A stretch of DNA of 44,521 bases from Candidatus Nomurabacteria bacterium RIFCSPHIGHO2_12_FULL_42_19. Its GTDB lineage: Bacteria > Patescibacteriota > Minisyncoccia > Phycocordibacterales > UBA9973. Below are positions 7,935 to 16,528 of the stretch, in pieces. Both the position numbers and the translations under genes were made by a program. The stretch is from assembly GCA_001786955.1 (NCBI GenBank), contig MFUM01000011.1:1-44521 (forward strand), written 5' to 3'. The notes beneath the pieces are model-generated. The model was given only the letters and a program-made list of their open reading frames with translations. It searched no databases and was not told the DNA's origin. The stretch's first letter is position 1. Each line of letters begins with the position of its first letter.

Positions 7935-10178
7935 CTATATATAAATTGTTTTTATTCCGCTATCCTCCTTTTCTTTTTGTAATAAGTTTGGCGGAATATC
8001 GGCGATAAATTCCGAAGGGGTATTGATGTTGCGCGAGCCGAAAATGGTGCGGAAATTTGCGAAAGATAAAAATAATTTTTCTTTCGCGCGCGTAAGCGCC
8101 ACATAGAAAAGCCGTCGCTCTTCTTCCCTATCCTCGCCGTTTTGCATTTCGTTCTGTCTTTCGTGGGGGAAAAGCCCGTCTTCCAATCCGGTCACGAAAA
8201 CATATTTGAATTCAAGCCCCTTGGAGGCGTGCACGGTCATAAGTTTGACAGCGTTATTCTCCCTCTCCTTGCCAAGGAGAGGGTCGGGGTGAGGTGTATT
8301 TATCATTAAGCTATCCTGGTCCGACGCCAGCGCCGCGTCTTCTAAAAGCCTTTCAACACCTAGTCCGTTTGCCAGGTTATCATATTTGAGCGCCAAAGTC
8401 GCAAGCTCTTTTATGTTCTCCAGTCTTTCCATATCTTCTTCCGTGCCGGACGAGAGTTCGTTTTCAATGCCGGAATGTTGGACCACGAACTTTATTATTC
8501 GGCTCGCTTTTTCCGTTTTTATTTTTTCTCTTATCTCTTCCAATACTTTATAGAAATTATAAACTTTTATCTTTACTTTTATCGGTAAACTTTCCGTGTT
8601 CCCGGCAAAAATTTTTGCCAAAGTAACTTTACCGATACCCCGTGCCGGAAAATTTATTATTCTTTTTATATCCGACAGACTGTTTGGATTTAATGCTGCG
8701 CGCAGATAGGCGAGAGTGTCCTTGATTTCTTTTCTTTCAAAAAATTTAACGCCCAGAACTTGGTACGGAATATTATAACGAAGCATCGCTTCTTCCAGCG
8801 CTCTGGATTGAAAATTCGCGCGGTAAAGAATTGCAACTTCAGATAACCGCGCGGGTGCTGTCTCTGCGGGGTCGCTGTCTCCGTCTGCTGACGGAGCGCT
8901 GCCTCTCGGCCCGTCGGCCTGCGAGACACCCCGCAGTGACACACCCGCTTTGTTTTCTTTGGCGTAGCCGGGAGTGCTTTTTCGAATGGTCTGGGGATTG
9001 TTTCCGAGGACCTGAGAAAAAGAACTACCGACGGAGCCATCTAAAAGTTCTAAAATTTTTATCGCAACAAAGTCCGCTTCGTCATTTTCGTCCAGTGCTT
9101 CGTATAATCCGATTTTTTCGCCGATTTTGTTGTCTGTGAATAGATTTTTATCCGGACGGTAGATATTTTTCTTAATGATGACATTCGCCGCTTCCAGAAT
9201 ATTTTTTGTTGAGCGGTAATTTTGTTCAAGCAGGATTATTTTTGCGCTCGGATAATCCTTTTCAAAGCTTAAAATATTTTTCAAATTTGCTCCGCGCCAG
9301 GAATAAATATTCTGGTCCGCATCCCCCACCACGCAGATGTTGTGGTTGTTTTCAGAAAGCAATTTGGACATCAGATATTGCACTTCATTGGTATCCTGGT
9401 ATTCATCAACATGGATATATTCCCATTTTTCCTGATAAACTTTCCTGATTTCAACGTTATCTTTCAAGAGTTTTACGGCTTTTAGAAGCAGATCGTCAAA
9501 ATCCAGCGCATTTTCTTTCATTTTGCGTTTTTCATATAAATTCCAAACTTGCGCCACTATTTTACCAATGGTGTTGTTAACACTTTCCGCATAAGTACTC
9601 AAGTGCGTGAATTTTCCCTTTTCCCGCGAGATTATATTTTTTATTTTTTTCGGGTCGTATTGCTTTGGGTCTATGCCGATTTCTTTCATTATTTCTTTAA
9701 TAAGTGAAGCAGCGTCTCCTTCATCCAGAATTGTGAAATATCTGGTCAGTCCCAACAATCGCGCATTTTCTTTTATAATATGAACTCCCAAAGAATGAAA
9801 AGTGGAAACGAAAGGCGTAGATGATTCTTCCTCTGCAGGGTCGCTGTCTCCGCGTGCTCGCGGAGCGCTGCCTCTCGGCCCGTCGGCCTGCGAGACACCC
9901 CGCATAGGAAAATTTTCTCCGCCTCTCCGGCTGTCGAAAGAAAATATCGCTGTTTGTATCCTATCCCGCATTTCCTTGGCGGCCTTGTTGGTAAAGGTTA
10001 CGGCTAGGATTTTCTCCGGCGCCACTCCGTTTTTTATCAGATTTACGATTCGATGCGTTATTGTTTTGGTTTTTCCGGCGCCGGCTCCCGCCACAATCAA
10101 AAGCGGACCCTTTATATGAAGCGCCGCTTCTTTTTGCTCTTTATTTAGGCCTTTTAAATGTTCGGTGTCCGTAATCAC
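7935..10178 (-). CDS. uvrD: UvrD/PcrA/Rep-type superfamily 1 DNA helicase
   Basis: ATP-dependent 3'-5' DNA helicase of repair or replication restart. Motifs run in order: Q-motif LNKEQKEA, Walker A AGAGAGKT, TFTNKAAKEM, Walker B DEYQDTN, QNYRST, VAILYRANFQSRALE, VHASKGLEF and FYVALTRAKE. GTG at 10178 is preferred: it follows TTATAT by 7 bases and puts the Q-motif at the usual distance, whereas an upstream TTG at 10196 adds only MCYIGG. The protein is about 747 residues and carries four extra peptides coded by palindromic repeats: residues about 92-114, 385-401, 415-437 and 626-638. All fall between helicase motifs, so they probably lie in surface loops. Which of UvrD, PcrA or Rep it is cannot be settled by eye. 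Confidence 0.92.
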   Translation of the reverse strand: MITDTEHLKGLNKEQKEAALHIKGPLLIVAGAGAGKTKTITHRIVNLIKNGVAPEKILAVTFTNKAAKEMRDRIQTAIFSFDSRRGGENFPMRGVSQADGPRGSAPRARGDSDPAEEESSTPFVSTFHSLGVHIIKENARLLGLTRYFTILDEGDAASLIKEIMKEIGIDPKQYDPKKIKNIISREKGKFTHLSTYAESVNNTIGKIVAQVWNLYEKRKMKENALDFDDLLLKAVKLLKDNVEIRKVYQEKWEYIHVDEYQDTNEVQYLMSKLLSENNHNICVVGDADQNIYSWRGANLKNILSFEKDYPSAKIILLEQNYRSTKNILEAANVIIKKNIYRPDKNLFTDNKIGEKIGLYEALDENDEADFVAIKILELLDGSVGSSFSQVLGNNPQTIRKSTPGYAKENKAGVSLRGVSQADGPRGSAPSADGDSDPAETAPARLSEVAILYRANFQSRALEEAMLRYNIPYQVLGVKFFERKEIKDTLAYLRAALNPNSLSDIKRIINFPARGIGKVTLAKIFAGNTESLPIKVKIKVYNFYKVLEEIREKIKTEKASRIIKFVVQHSGIENELSSGTEEDMERLENIKELATLALKYDNLANGLGVERLLEDAALASDQDSLMINTPHPDPLLGKERENNAVKLMTVHASKGLEFKYVFVTGLEDGLFPHERQNEMQNGEDREEERRLFYVALTRAKEKLFLSFANFRTIFGSRNINTPSEFIADIPPNLLQKEKEDSGIKTIYI
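8263..8299 (-). repeat. Palindromic repeat inside uvrD coding for PHPDPLLGKERE
   Basis: The sequence has CCCTCTCCTTGCC and its near inverted complement GGAGAGGGTCGGGGTGAGG. It reads as TPHPDPLLGKEREN just before the VHASKGLEF motif. Peptides of this sort are recognised products of dispersed palindromes inserted into genes. Confidence 0.6.
8866..8934 (-). repeat. Three-way-junction element, uvrD copy B
   Basis: 69 bases (23 codons), in frame. Outer stem GCGGGGT (8866-8872) pairs with ACCCCGC (8928-8934). Hairpin CTCCGTC-TGCT-GACGGAG lies at 8879-8896, and hairpin GGCC-CGTC-GGCC at 8908-8919. On the minus strand the loops read AGCA and GACG. It codes for RGVSQADGPRGSAPSADGDSDPAE within UvrD. 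Confidence 0.75.
8975..9022 (-). repeat. FSQVLG-type palindrome in uvrD
   Basis: On the minus strand CTTTTTCTCAGGTCCTCGG is followed by CCAGACCATTCGAAAAAGCA; TTTTT/AAAAA and GGTC/GACC pair. The two arms are nearly identical to those at 19273-19350 in cca, in the same orientation to the gene. Both copies code for FSQVLG. Confidence 0.7.
9835..9903 (-). repeat. Three-way-junction element, uvrD copy A
   Basis: 69 bases, same frame and orientation as copy B 970 bases away. Hairpin CTCCGCG-TGCT-CGCGGAG (9848-9865) differs from copy B by two stem positions changed on both sides, and the loop is unchanged. The outer stem has one G-U wobble if read as minus-strand RNA. It codes for RGVSQADGPRGSAPRARGDSDPAE. 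Confidence 0.75.
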
Positions 10179-10211
10179 ACCTCCAATATAACACAAACAA
10201 ATTAAATAATT

Positions 10212-12818
10212 TTAAAACCACTCACGCTTCGGCTTACTTTCTTTCTCTCTTTTCTTTCTCTCTTTTTCTGCCTTTCTTTTTCTTTTTTCTTCCCTCTTTC
10301 TTTCTTTTCTTTCTTCCCAGGCGTTTCCTAATCTTTCCGGTAAAGATGGCAAAGAGATAATGCTCTTGACCATTGCCAACGGCAACTTAGCAATGCCCAT
10401 CCAAAATTCCTTGGGCTTGATGTCTTTATCCGCTTTGCGTATCGCCTTTAATCCTTCCATAAAATACGGAATTAACGGAGGTTCTTCATTATAGTGTCTT
10501 TCCCCCCTAGTCTGTCTCTCTATCCTTCTTGTCGGCTCTATCGGTCTTGGTCTTACTATTTCCGTTTCTTCTTCCCACATCCGGGGCTCTTCCCTTCTCT
10601 GATATTGGTAATCTTCTGGTTCCCTCCTTGGTACCCGGACAGTATCAATTCTTTCCCCAATCTCCGTTCTCAGTGCCGCCTCTCTTTCTCTCCTCTCCCT
10701 TTCCCTATCATCTTGTGCCGGAATAGGAGGAAAAACTTCTTCTCTCGGTGCATCTTGTGTTATAAAATCAACCACCAACTCTCCATCCATAATCCTCATC
10801 CCTTCAACTTTTTTATCAGAATCTCTTTCCAGACGTTCTTTTAGTATTTCCGAGACATGGTCAAGGTATGGAGCTATCGCTTTTTCTACGTCTCTTTTTA
10901 CTTTTTCAAACATAGCTTGAACTTCAAGGCCTATTACCGCGATAGCCCCCTCTCTTTCTTCAAAAATTGCTCTTAAATTAACCTCTGCAGACGGAGTGAC
11001 GGGGGTTGTCTTGACCAAAAGTTTTGTAGTCAAAATCATTCTACCATCTCTACCCTCGATTATTGGGCGATTAATTACCTTTTTTATTTTTTTCTTAGCT
11101 TCTTTAGAGTTAAGGAGAAAATAGATTTCGTCCTCTATAAAGCTAGCTGGGAAAGCTTCTATTTCAAGTCTTGGTGAATCTCTCTCCCTTTCATCATAAT
11201 AGGTCGGCGGTTCGGGGCTCATAGGCGGTACGCGCGATGTTCTTGACATTGCTTCTCTTGTTCCCCTTTCTCTTTCTCTAAATTCGCGTATTTTCTGACT
11301 AATAGACGTACTTCCTGCATCGTATTGTTCTAACAAGGTCTTTATGTCATCTGGGAGACTGCCTTGCACTAAAAAATCATTAAGTTCTTGTTCTTGTTCA
11401 TTTCTTATTATTCTTGAATATTTGTCATATAATTCTTCAACCAAAGGTGAGTCGTTTACCTCTAGTGCATTAATTATGTCCTTTTGCAGCATTATTCGTT
11501 GAGCCAGAATATCTCTTGCCCAAGCGTGCCTTCTCCTTCTCTCCAAGTTTTCATCCACCACAGTTGCCGGAGCAACTTCCACTGTTTCTTTAGAATCGTT
11601 GTTTACAACCTCAGAATCGGTACCCGCAGCACTCTCTCGTCTTCTTTTATTAATCAAATCTCTAATTCCTTGAACTTCCCAAGCTAATTGCTTATCATGC
11701 TCGGTAATAGGATTAATAAGATCGTGTTGAAAATAAATATTTTTTTGGATTTGATCCTGAAGGCCATTTAGTCTTATTTCCAGCCTATCTAATTCTGGCT
11801 TGCTATCCGGAGCAAAGATTATTATCTGCCTTAAGGTGCTCAAACTGAATGACCATTTATAATATTCAATTCTTTCTGTTAGTTTTTTATTAACTTCAAT
11901 CGATTTTTCACCTAATGAATTGTATTGCGCGTCTGTGATTCTCTTCTTTTGAAAAGCTTCTAGTATATTTTGATTTATAGAAGTATTTTTTTCTTCAAGA
12001 ACAGCTATTTCACGGTTGTTGTTAGTTGCCTCAATTCCTTTTTCAATTTCTACCAGTTGTCCCATATATTGTTCTGTGACTTGCTCCCCTCCTTCTTGCG
12101 TTTCAACTGGGACAGGGTCTGCCACTTCCTGCTTTGCGGCAGGTTTTTCTGCATCGCTTTTTTGAGGTTCTGCTCGAGTTTGTGGGGCAGGCGATGGCAC
12201 AACTGGCGAAACTGAAACCTCTTCAACTACGGGCTCCCCCGGCCTATAGCTTCCATGGAATTTATAATCAAACCAGTCCAGAAGCTCGTGGTGCATATCT
12301 GCCAATTTTTCAGCCTCCGCTTGGGCTTCTGGTATGGATGCATATGTTTTTAAAAATCCTCCCATGTTTGAGTTGCCCATTGTGAGCTGTACATTACCCT
12401 CTAAAGCTTGCCTAGCTTCGTTTTCATCCTCTGTATTTAAAATTTTAGCTTTTGCTTCCTCGAATGCTCTCCTGGCTCTTGCTACATGGGCATTAAAATC
12501 AGCTCGCAGAGCTTTTGCTTTTTCTTCTTCAGCCCCAGTTTTTATTTCAGGCGTAAGTAATTTTGCCTCCCCGTTTGCAAGCACTTTTGTCAGCAGAGCC
12601 ATAGGTAGTGTGTAAGGCACGGCGGTTGGTTGGCCCGGAGGCCTCAATACATATTCCTGCCCGTTTCCTGCATTTGGGAGCTCGTTTATCTCGTAGTTTG
12701 TTCCCCCATAAGAAATAATACTGCCGACGGCAACTTTTGTTTCTTCAATCGGCGGGAAATGCCCAAGTCCAGGGTCAATAATTTTTGGTTTTTTTATAGG
12801 TGGTTCCTGTTCAGCCAT
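10212..12818 (-). CDS. Uncharacterised large charged protein with basic tail
   Basis: 868 residues, family not recognised. There is no signal peptide or membrane segment. The N-terminal 100 residues hold a small possibly folded part (GSIISYGGTNYEINELPNA). Then come long Glu/Lys/Arg/Gln-rich helices, probably coiled coil, broken by Pro/Val linkers near 200-240. A more ordered segment lies at about 560-720 (EIYFLLNSKEAKKKIKKVI, LVVDFITQDAP). An Arg/Glu/Pro-rich part follows, and the last 35 residues are almost all Lys, Arg and Glu. A nucleic-acid-binding or scaffold role is possible but unproven. The gene stands 16 bases upstream of uvrD on the same strand. An AT-rich TATAAT stretch lies 9 bases before the ATG. 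Confidence 0.7.
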   Translation of the reverse strand: MAEQEPPIKKPKIIDPGLGHFPPIEETKVAVGSIISYGGTNYEINELPNAGNGQEYVLRPPGQPTAVPYTLPMALLTKVLANGEAKLLTPEIKTGAEEEKAKALRADFNAHVARARRAFEEAKAKILNTEDENEARQALEGNVQLTMGNSNMGGFLKTYASIPEAQAEAEKLADMHHELLDWFDYKFHGSYRPGEPVVEEVSVSPVVPSPAPQTRAEPQKSDAEKPAAKQEVADPVPVETQEGGEQVTEQYMGQLVEIEKGIEATNNNREIAVLEEKNTSINQNILEAFQKKRITDAQYNSLGEKSIEVNKKLTERIEYYKWSFSLSTLRQIIIFAPDSKPELDRLEIRLNGLQDQIQKNIYFQHDLINPITEHDKQLAWEVQGIRDLINKRRRESAAGTDSEVVNNDSKETVEVAPATVVDENLERRRRHAWARDILAQRIMLQKDIINALEVNDSPLVEELYDKYSRIIRNEQEQELNDFLVQGSLPDDIKTLLEQYDAGSTSISQKIREFRERERGTREAMSRTSRVPPMSPEPPTYYDERERDSPRLEIEAFPASFIEDEIYFLLNSKEAKKKIKKVINRPIIEGRDGRMILTTKLLVKTTPVTPSAEVNLRAIFEEREGAIAVIGLEVQAMFEKVKRDVEKAIAPYLDHVSEILKERLERDSDKKVEGMRIMDGELVVDFITQDAPREEVFPPIPAQDDRERERREREAALRTEIGERIDTVRVPRREPEDYQYQRREEPRMWEEETEIVRPRPIEPTRRIERQTRGERHYNEEPPLIPYFMEGLKAIRKADKDIKPKEFWMGIAKLPLAMVKSIISLPSLPERLGNAWEERKERKREEKRKRKAEKERKKREKESKPKREWF

Positions 12819-13124
12819 ATTGTTTATATTATATAGACTTTAACTTTTCCTGCTAATTTTTATTAGAAATTACCATAATTATACACCTTTTCACTTATTT
12901 TGTCAAATTTTGGACTCAGAATAGTTTTCCACACCCCTTTTTCCCTGGATTGACTTTTGGCCCTTTTTACGCTACCCTGTAAATGTGAGTTTCTGAAGAG
13001 GGGCACAGAACGAGCTGACCGAAAACGGAGACGACAGTAACCATCGCGAGAACCTTTGTTTGCAGTGCTATTTTGGTCGTGCTGTAATTCTATCCTTGTC
13101 TTTAAAGGGCAGAAAGGAAATCTC
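12819..13124 (+). promoter_or_regulatory. Intergenic region with promoter and long structured leader of the M23 peptidase
   Basis: A possible promoter (TTGACT near 12950, 17-base spacer, TACCCT) precedes about 130 bases of leader. The leader contains CCGAAAACGG (a small hairpin) and ACGAC, which can pair with GTCGT about 45 bases later. It ends with a good Shine-Dalgarno AAGGA (13114-13118), six bases before GTG 13125. I could not match it to any riboswitch class I know. The first 130 bases (12819-12950) are plain AT-rich sequence between divergent genes. Confidence 0.45.
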
Positions 13125-14262
13125 GTGATATTTAGTTTGTTTTATAAAACCTACAACTAAAAAAGTTAGCAAAATATTAAGATCTATTTTAGCCTTTTCC
13201 CTGTTGTTCGGGACTCTTTTTGTGCCTACGCCGGCGGAAGCCGGTTTTTTGTCTTCAATTTTTGGTCCAGGTGATCAGGTTTATGCAGACACCGATACAA
13301 ATACAGTAAAATCTCCTCAACCTGGCAGTAATTTACAGAATCCCGAACTTTCTCTTCAAGCCAAAGTTTCTCCTACTTCAATCCTGCAAAATAAAAACAG
13401 TAAAGATGGCGTAAAAGATGATACGACTGATGATACAAATGCAAATACGGACAATATCTCTGAAAACGCGCTAAAGTCCACGGACGTTTTTGATGGAAGG
13501 GACGACATAGACTCTTTCTGTGGAGAGACAATTGTTTATGTGGTGGAAAGAGGAGTTTCTATTTCTAAAGTGGCTAAGCTGCTTGATGTTTCTGAAAGTA
13601 ATGTTTTGGCGGCGAATAATGGCAAGAAGAATCTTGTAGAAAATGATGTGCTTTTTATTCCTTCTGCCCTTGGTGTTAAACACACTGTTACCAAAGGACA
13701 AACACTGCAGAAGATAGCAAAACTTTATAAGGTGAATGTAAATGACATTGCTTTTTGTAATGACATTACATTGGACACTGTGCTCTCAATAGAAGCTGAA
13801 CTTACGATTCCTGGCGGAAAAAGAGCAGAAGAAAATACTAAGCCGGTTATTAAAAGCACTACGACTGCCAAAAACACAAAATATTGTGAAAGTCTCCCTG
13901 TTTTTGCTTTTGTCAATCCTGTTCCCGGTTATCGTCTAAGCCAAGGCTTTCATGATGGGTGCGCGGTGGACTTGGCTATTGCCAAAGGCACTCCGATACA
14001 CGCTGCCGCTTCCGGAAAAGTTATTTTTGCCAGAATGGGCTACAATGGCGGTTTTGGCGGTTTGGTTATTATCGTTCACGCGGATGGTGTTAAAACCATG
14101 TATGGTCATATGTCCAAAATTATTGTTCGTGCCGGCGACTCAGTTGCGCGAGACGACATCATCGGTCTTGTCGGTTCCACGGGACGCTCCACCGGCCCAC
14201 ACGTTCACTTCGTAGTTGAAGGCGCGTTTAATTCGGGAATAAATAAGTCTTGGGCAAACTAA
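13125..14262 (+). CDS. LysM-domain M23 metallopeptidase (peptidoglycan hydrolase), apparent N-terminal frameshift
   Basis: Exported wall-cleaving endopeptidase. Two LysM modules (VVERGVSISKVAKLLDVS... and VTKGQTLQKIAKLYKVN...) bind glycan. The C-terminal M23 domain carries the zinc/catalytic set: HDGCAVDLA, YGHMS and HVHFVVE. The frame from the TTG at 13204 (352 residues) starts inside a signal peptide. The full basic start (KPTTKKVSKILRS) is coded upstream but has no start codon in frame. GTG 13125, with a strong Shine-Dalgarno, reads MIFSLF and joins the signal peptide if one T is dropped from the T4 run at 13140-13143. Either a one-base sequence error or a real frameshift is present. The peptidase domain is complete. 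Confidence 0.85.
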
Positions 14263-14312
14263 TAATTAGGTTCTAGCGGCTAGCTTCTAGAAACTAAAAA
14301 CTAGTTCTCAAT

Positions 14313-15062
14313 TTACTCGAGTAAAACCAGGGCAAGCATTATCAACACTCCCGCAAATACCGCGGTTAGCTGAAGTATGGAATATTTCAGCTCTTTTGTT
14401 TTTTGAAGTTCGGGAATCAAGTCCGCGACCGCTATATAAATAAACCCCCCGGTGGCAATCGGTAGAACCCAGAAGGTAAAAGCTTCTGCCATGCCGCCGA
14501 AAATTAAGGCGACCGCCACTCCGATAATGGCTGTCAGCGCCGAGAAAAAGTTCAGCCACAAAGCTTTCTTTTTATCATATCCAGAATGAATCAAAACCGC
14601 GAAGTCCCCTATTTCTTGCGGAATTTCGTGTAAAACTACCGCTATTGTTGTCGCAATTCCAATTGGGACACTTACCAAAAAACTTACACCGATTATTATT
14701 CCATCTATAAAATTATGGAAACCATCGGTAAAAAGCAGCAATTTCCCTACCGGATGAATATGATTTTTCTCCGTGTCGTCACCATGGTGGTGCCAATGAA
14801 GAAATTTTTCTATTATAAAAAATATAAGAATGCCGATTATTATCAGCAGACTTACCAAAACAGAGTTGGAAGAATTTTCCAAGGATTCTGGTATTAAATG
14901 AATAAAAGTATCTCCTAAAAGCGCGCCGACCGCCAGACTGATAAAAAAACCAATATATTTTTTTATGATTTCTTCTTTGAGCGAAATTGAAAAGACCCCT
15001 ATCAGGGAAACTATGCTTACTATTATTACGCTCGCAAAAGCATATGCATAAGTCGTTATCAT
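14313..15062 (-). CDS. ZIP-family divalent metal transporter
   Basis: 249 residues, about eight membrane segments, the normal ZIP size. ZIP proteins move Zn, Fe or Mn into the cytoplasm. The metal-site helices are present: HNFIDGIIIG (TM4) and HEIPQEIGDFAVL (TM5). A His-rich loop (HWHHHGDD) lies between TM3 and TM4, as usual. The ATG follows a TACAAT -10-like box by 7 bases, so the message may be leaderless. The gene converges on the M23 peptidase across a 50-base gap that contains short CTAG-rich inverted repeats. Which metal it carries cannot be told. Confidence 0.88.
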   Translation of the reverse strand: MITTYAYAFASVIIVSIVSLIGVFSISLKEEIIKKYIGFFISLAVGALLGDTFIHLIPESLENSSNSVLVSLLIIIGILIFFIIEKFLHWHHHGDDTEKNHIHPVGKLLLFTDGFHNFIDGIIIGVSFLVSVPIGIATTIAVVLHEIPQEIGDFAVLIHSGYDKKKALWLNFFSALTAIIGVAVALIFGGMAEAFTFWVLPIATGGFIYIAVADLIPELQKTKELKYSILQLTAVFAGVLIMLALVLLE

Positions 15063-15157
15063 GTTATTTATTGTATCAATAAATTGGGAGCATAAACAAG
15101 TATTTTCAAAAAATCTTTGAGTATGCCTCTCGTATATTATATTTAAACTTTTTATAG

Positions 15158-16324
15158 TTATATTTTTTTCTTAACTCTCCCATCTATTATTTCCTGGATA
15201 ATTCGTGAATATTTAGTCATCAAAGCACGACATTTTTCTCGTAGTTCTGGCCTACTTTCCATTACGGATGAAGCCCTCGCTCTGTCATTATCAACTAATC
15301 TTGGTTCGAGACCTTGAACTTCATATAAAAATTGACTTACTTCTTTTTCAAATTCTTCCCACAAAACAGCCAATCGTTCTTGATTTATTGAAATATCCGT
15401 GTGTCCTAACATTTTTTCCAGATGCGCAAGAAACATGCCCATAATATGTTGCGACTCTGTCAATAAACGGTATGTTGGATAATCATTAAATTCAGTTGCG
15501 CGGAATTCAAGACGAAATTGGAACCTTTCAATTTCCATTTTTCCGCCCTGTTTTGATTCTCCGATTTTGTTGACAGGCTTAGCTGTTTTTAGCAAGAATG
15601 ATTTTTTTATTTCTTTTTCTAACACTCGATCCGCGCTACTGAAGGCATATACAAAAAGGTTGCTGATTAAAAAAATTTCGCCCTTTCTGGGTTCCAAGGC
15701 CCCTGCATTAATATTGGCGGGTATGCCAAAATTTATGTGTAAAGATGTTGGCGATTTTGGGTCGTGATGCACTAAACCTAAAGCATCAAGGCTGTTCATT
15801 ATCTCGTTTTGAACCTTGGCGCTGTATGTCGGTCTTGGGTTAACTTCAAATAATCTGGGATTTTCCGGCTCACAGGGAATGTCAATAAGCGGCAAGGTTG
15901 TTTTTAAGGCAGGGGGAAAAATTTCATCCGGTAATTCGGTTTCTATGCCAACCGGAGGTAGCGGATTTTCTGGATTTGCAAGTTTGTTTTCTTCTCTTTC
16001 AAGCCGTCGGGCGAGGAAGTTTAATTTCTCCGCTACCCTATTTTCATCAGCATCAGGATTTGGAGTAATTTCTCGGAGAAAACGTAATTTTACCGCCGGG
16101 AGAACCGTTGGCCCGGCTTGTATATTGTGCCGTTCAAAAAAATCGTTTACTTGCTCGGCCAATTTAAACCCCTGGATCCTATCCAAGCGTAATTTGGCTT
16201 GAGCCACCCTCTGGTCTTGATTGTCTAAATTTGTGCCAATACGCTCTTCCCCGAAAACGCTGGTGACCTCGGGTCCTTTTCGTAAGTCTTTTATGAATTT
16301 TTTTGGTTTTTCAAACAAAGACAT
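15158..16324 (-). CDS. Uncharacterised protein, remotely amidoligase-like
   Basis: 388 residues from ATG 16324. An upstream frame extension would start inside the tRNA-Gly gene and is rejected. It is soluble, with no signal peptide. The N-terminal third is helical and charged. The middle holds SLHINFGIPANIN, then RLEFRATEFND about 90 residues later. A His-x-Asn-rich strand followed by an Arg/Glu-rich ELR-type strand resembles the core of ATP-grasp-unrelated amidoligases (GCS-like), but this is a weak visual similarity. The C-terminus is helical and basic. The gene lies directly downstream of two tRNA genes on the same strand, so it may be read from the same transcript. No function is assigned. 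Confidence 0.6.
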   Translation of the reverse strand: MSLFEKPKKFIKDLRKGPEVTSVFGEERIGTNLDNQDQRVAQAKLRLDRIQGFKLAEQVNDFFERHNIQAGPTVLPAVKLRFLREITPNPDADENRVAEKLNFLARRLEREENKLANPENPLPPVGIETELPDEIFPPALKTTLPLIDIPCEPENPRLFEVNPRPTYSAKVQNEIMNSLDALGLVHHDPKSPTSLHINFGIPANINAGALEPRKGEIFLISNLFVYAFSSADRVLEKEIKKSFLLKTAKPVNKIGESKQGGKMEIERFQFRLEFRATEFNDYPTYRLLTESQHIMGMFLAHLEKMLGHTDISINQERLAVLWEEFEKEVSQFLYEVQGLEPRLVDNDRARASSVMESRPELREKCRALMTKYSRIIQEIIDGRVKKKI

Positions 16325-16368
16325 AGGGGTATTGTATATATTAAATATACGGATGTCTATAAATTCTG

Positions 16369-16439
16369 TGCGGGATAGGAGAATCGAACTCCTGTCCACA
16401 GTTTGGAAAACTGTTATTTTACCATTAAACTAATCCCGC
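16369..16439 (-). tRNA. tRNA-Gly (anticodon TCC)
   Basis: Cloverleaf read by eye: acceptor GCGGGAT/ATCCCGC, D-loop with TTTAATGGTA, anticodon stem ACAGT/ACTGT around TTTCCAA, T-loop GTTCGATTC, discriminator A. CCA is not encoded. It is 18 bases from tRNA-Pro on the same strand. Confidence 0.95.
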
Positions 16440-16457
16440 AAAAACTCAAATAACATG

Positions 16458-16528
16458 TCGGGGTACTCGGACTCGAACCGAGACTAAATGCTCCCAAAGC
16501 ACTCGTGCTACCATTACACTATACCCCG
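16458..16528 (-). tRNA. tRNA-Pro (anticodon TGG)
   Basis: Acceptor CGGGGTA/TACCCCG, anticodon stem AGTGC/GCATT around TTTGGGA, T-loop GGTTCGAGTCC, discriminator A, no encoded CCA. The HNH nuclease frame ends inside its 5' end: the TAG of that gene is bases 8-10 of the tRNA. Confidence 0.95.

Noticed and set aside
12985-13124. c-di-AMP (ydaO) riboswitch before the M23 gene
   Set aside because: The conserved ydaO blocks I know are not present; left as an unassigned leader.
16325-16399. Longer start for the 388-residue protein
   Set aside because: The extension runs into the 3' part of tRNA-Gly and has no family support.
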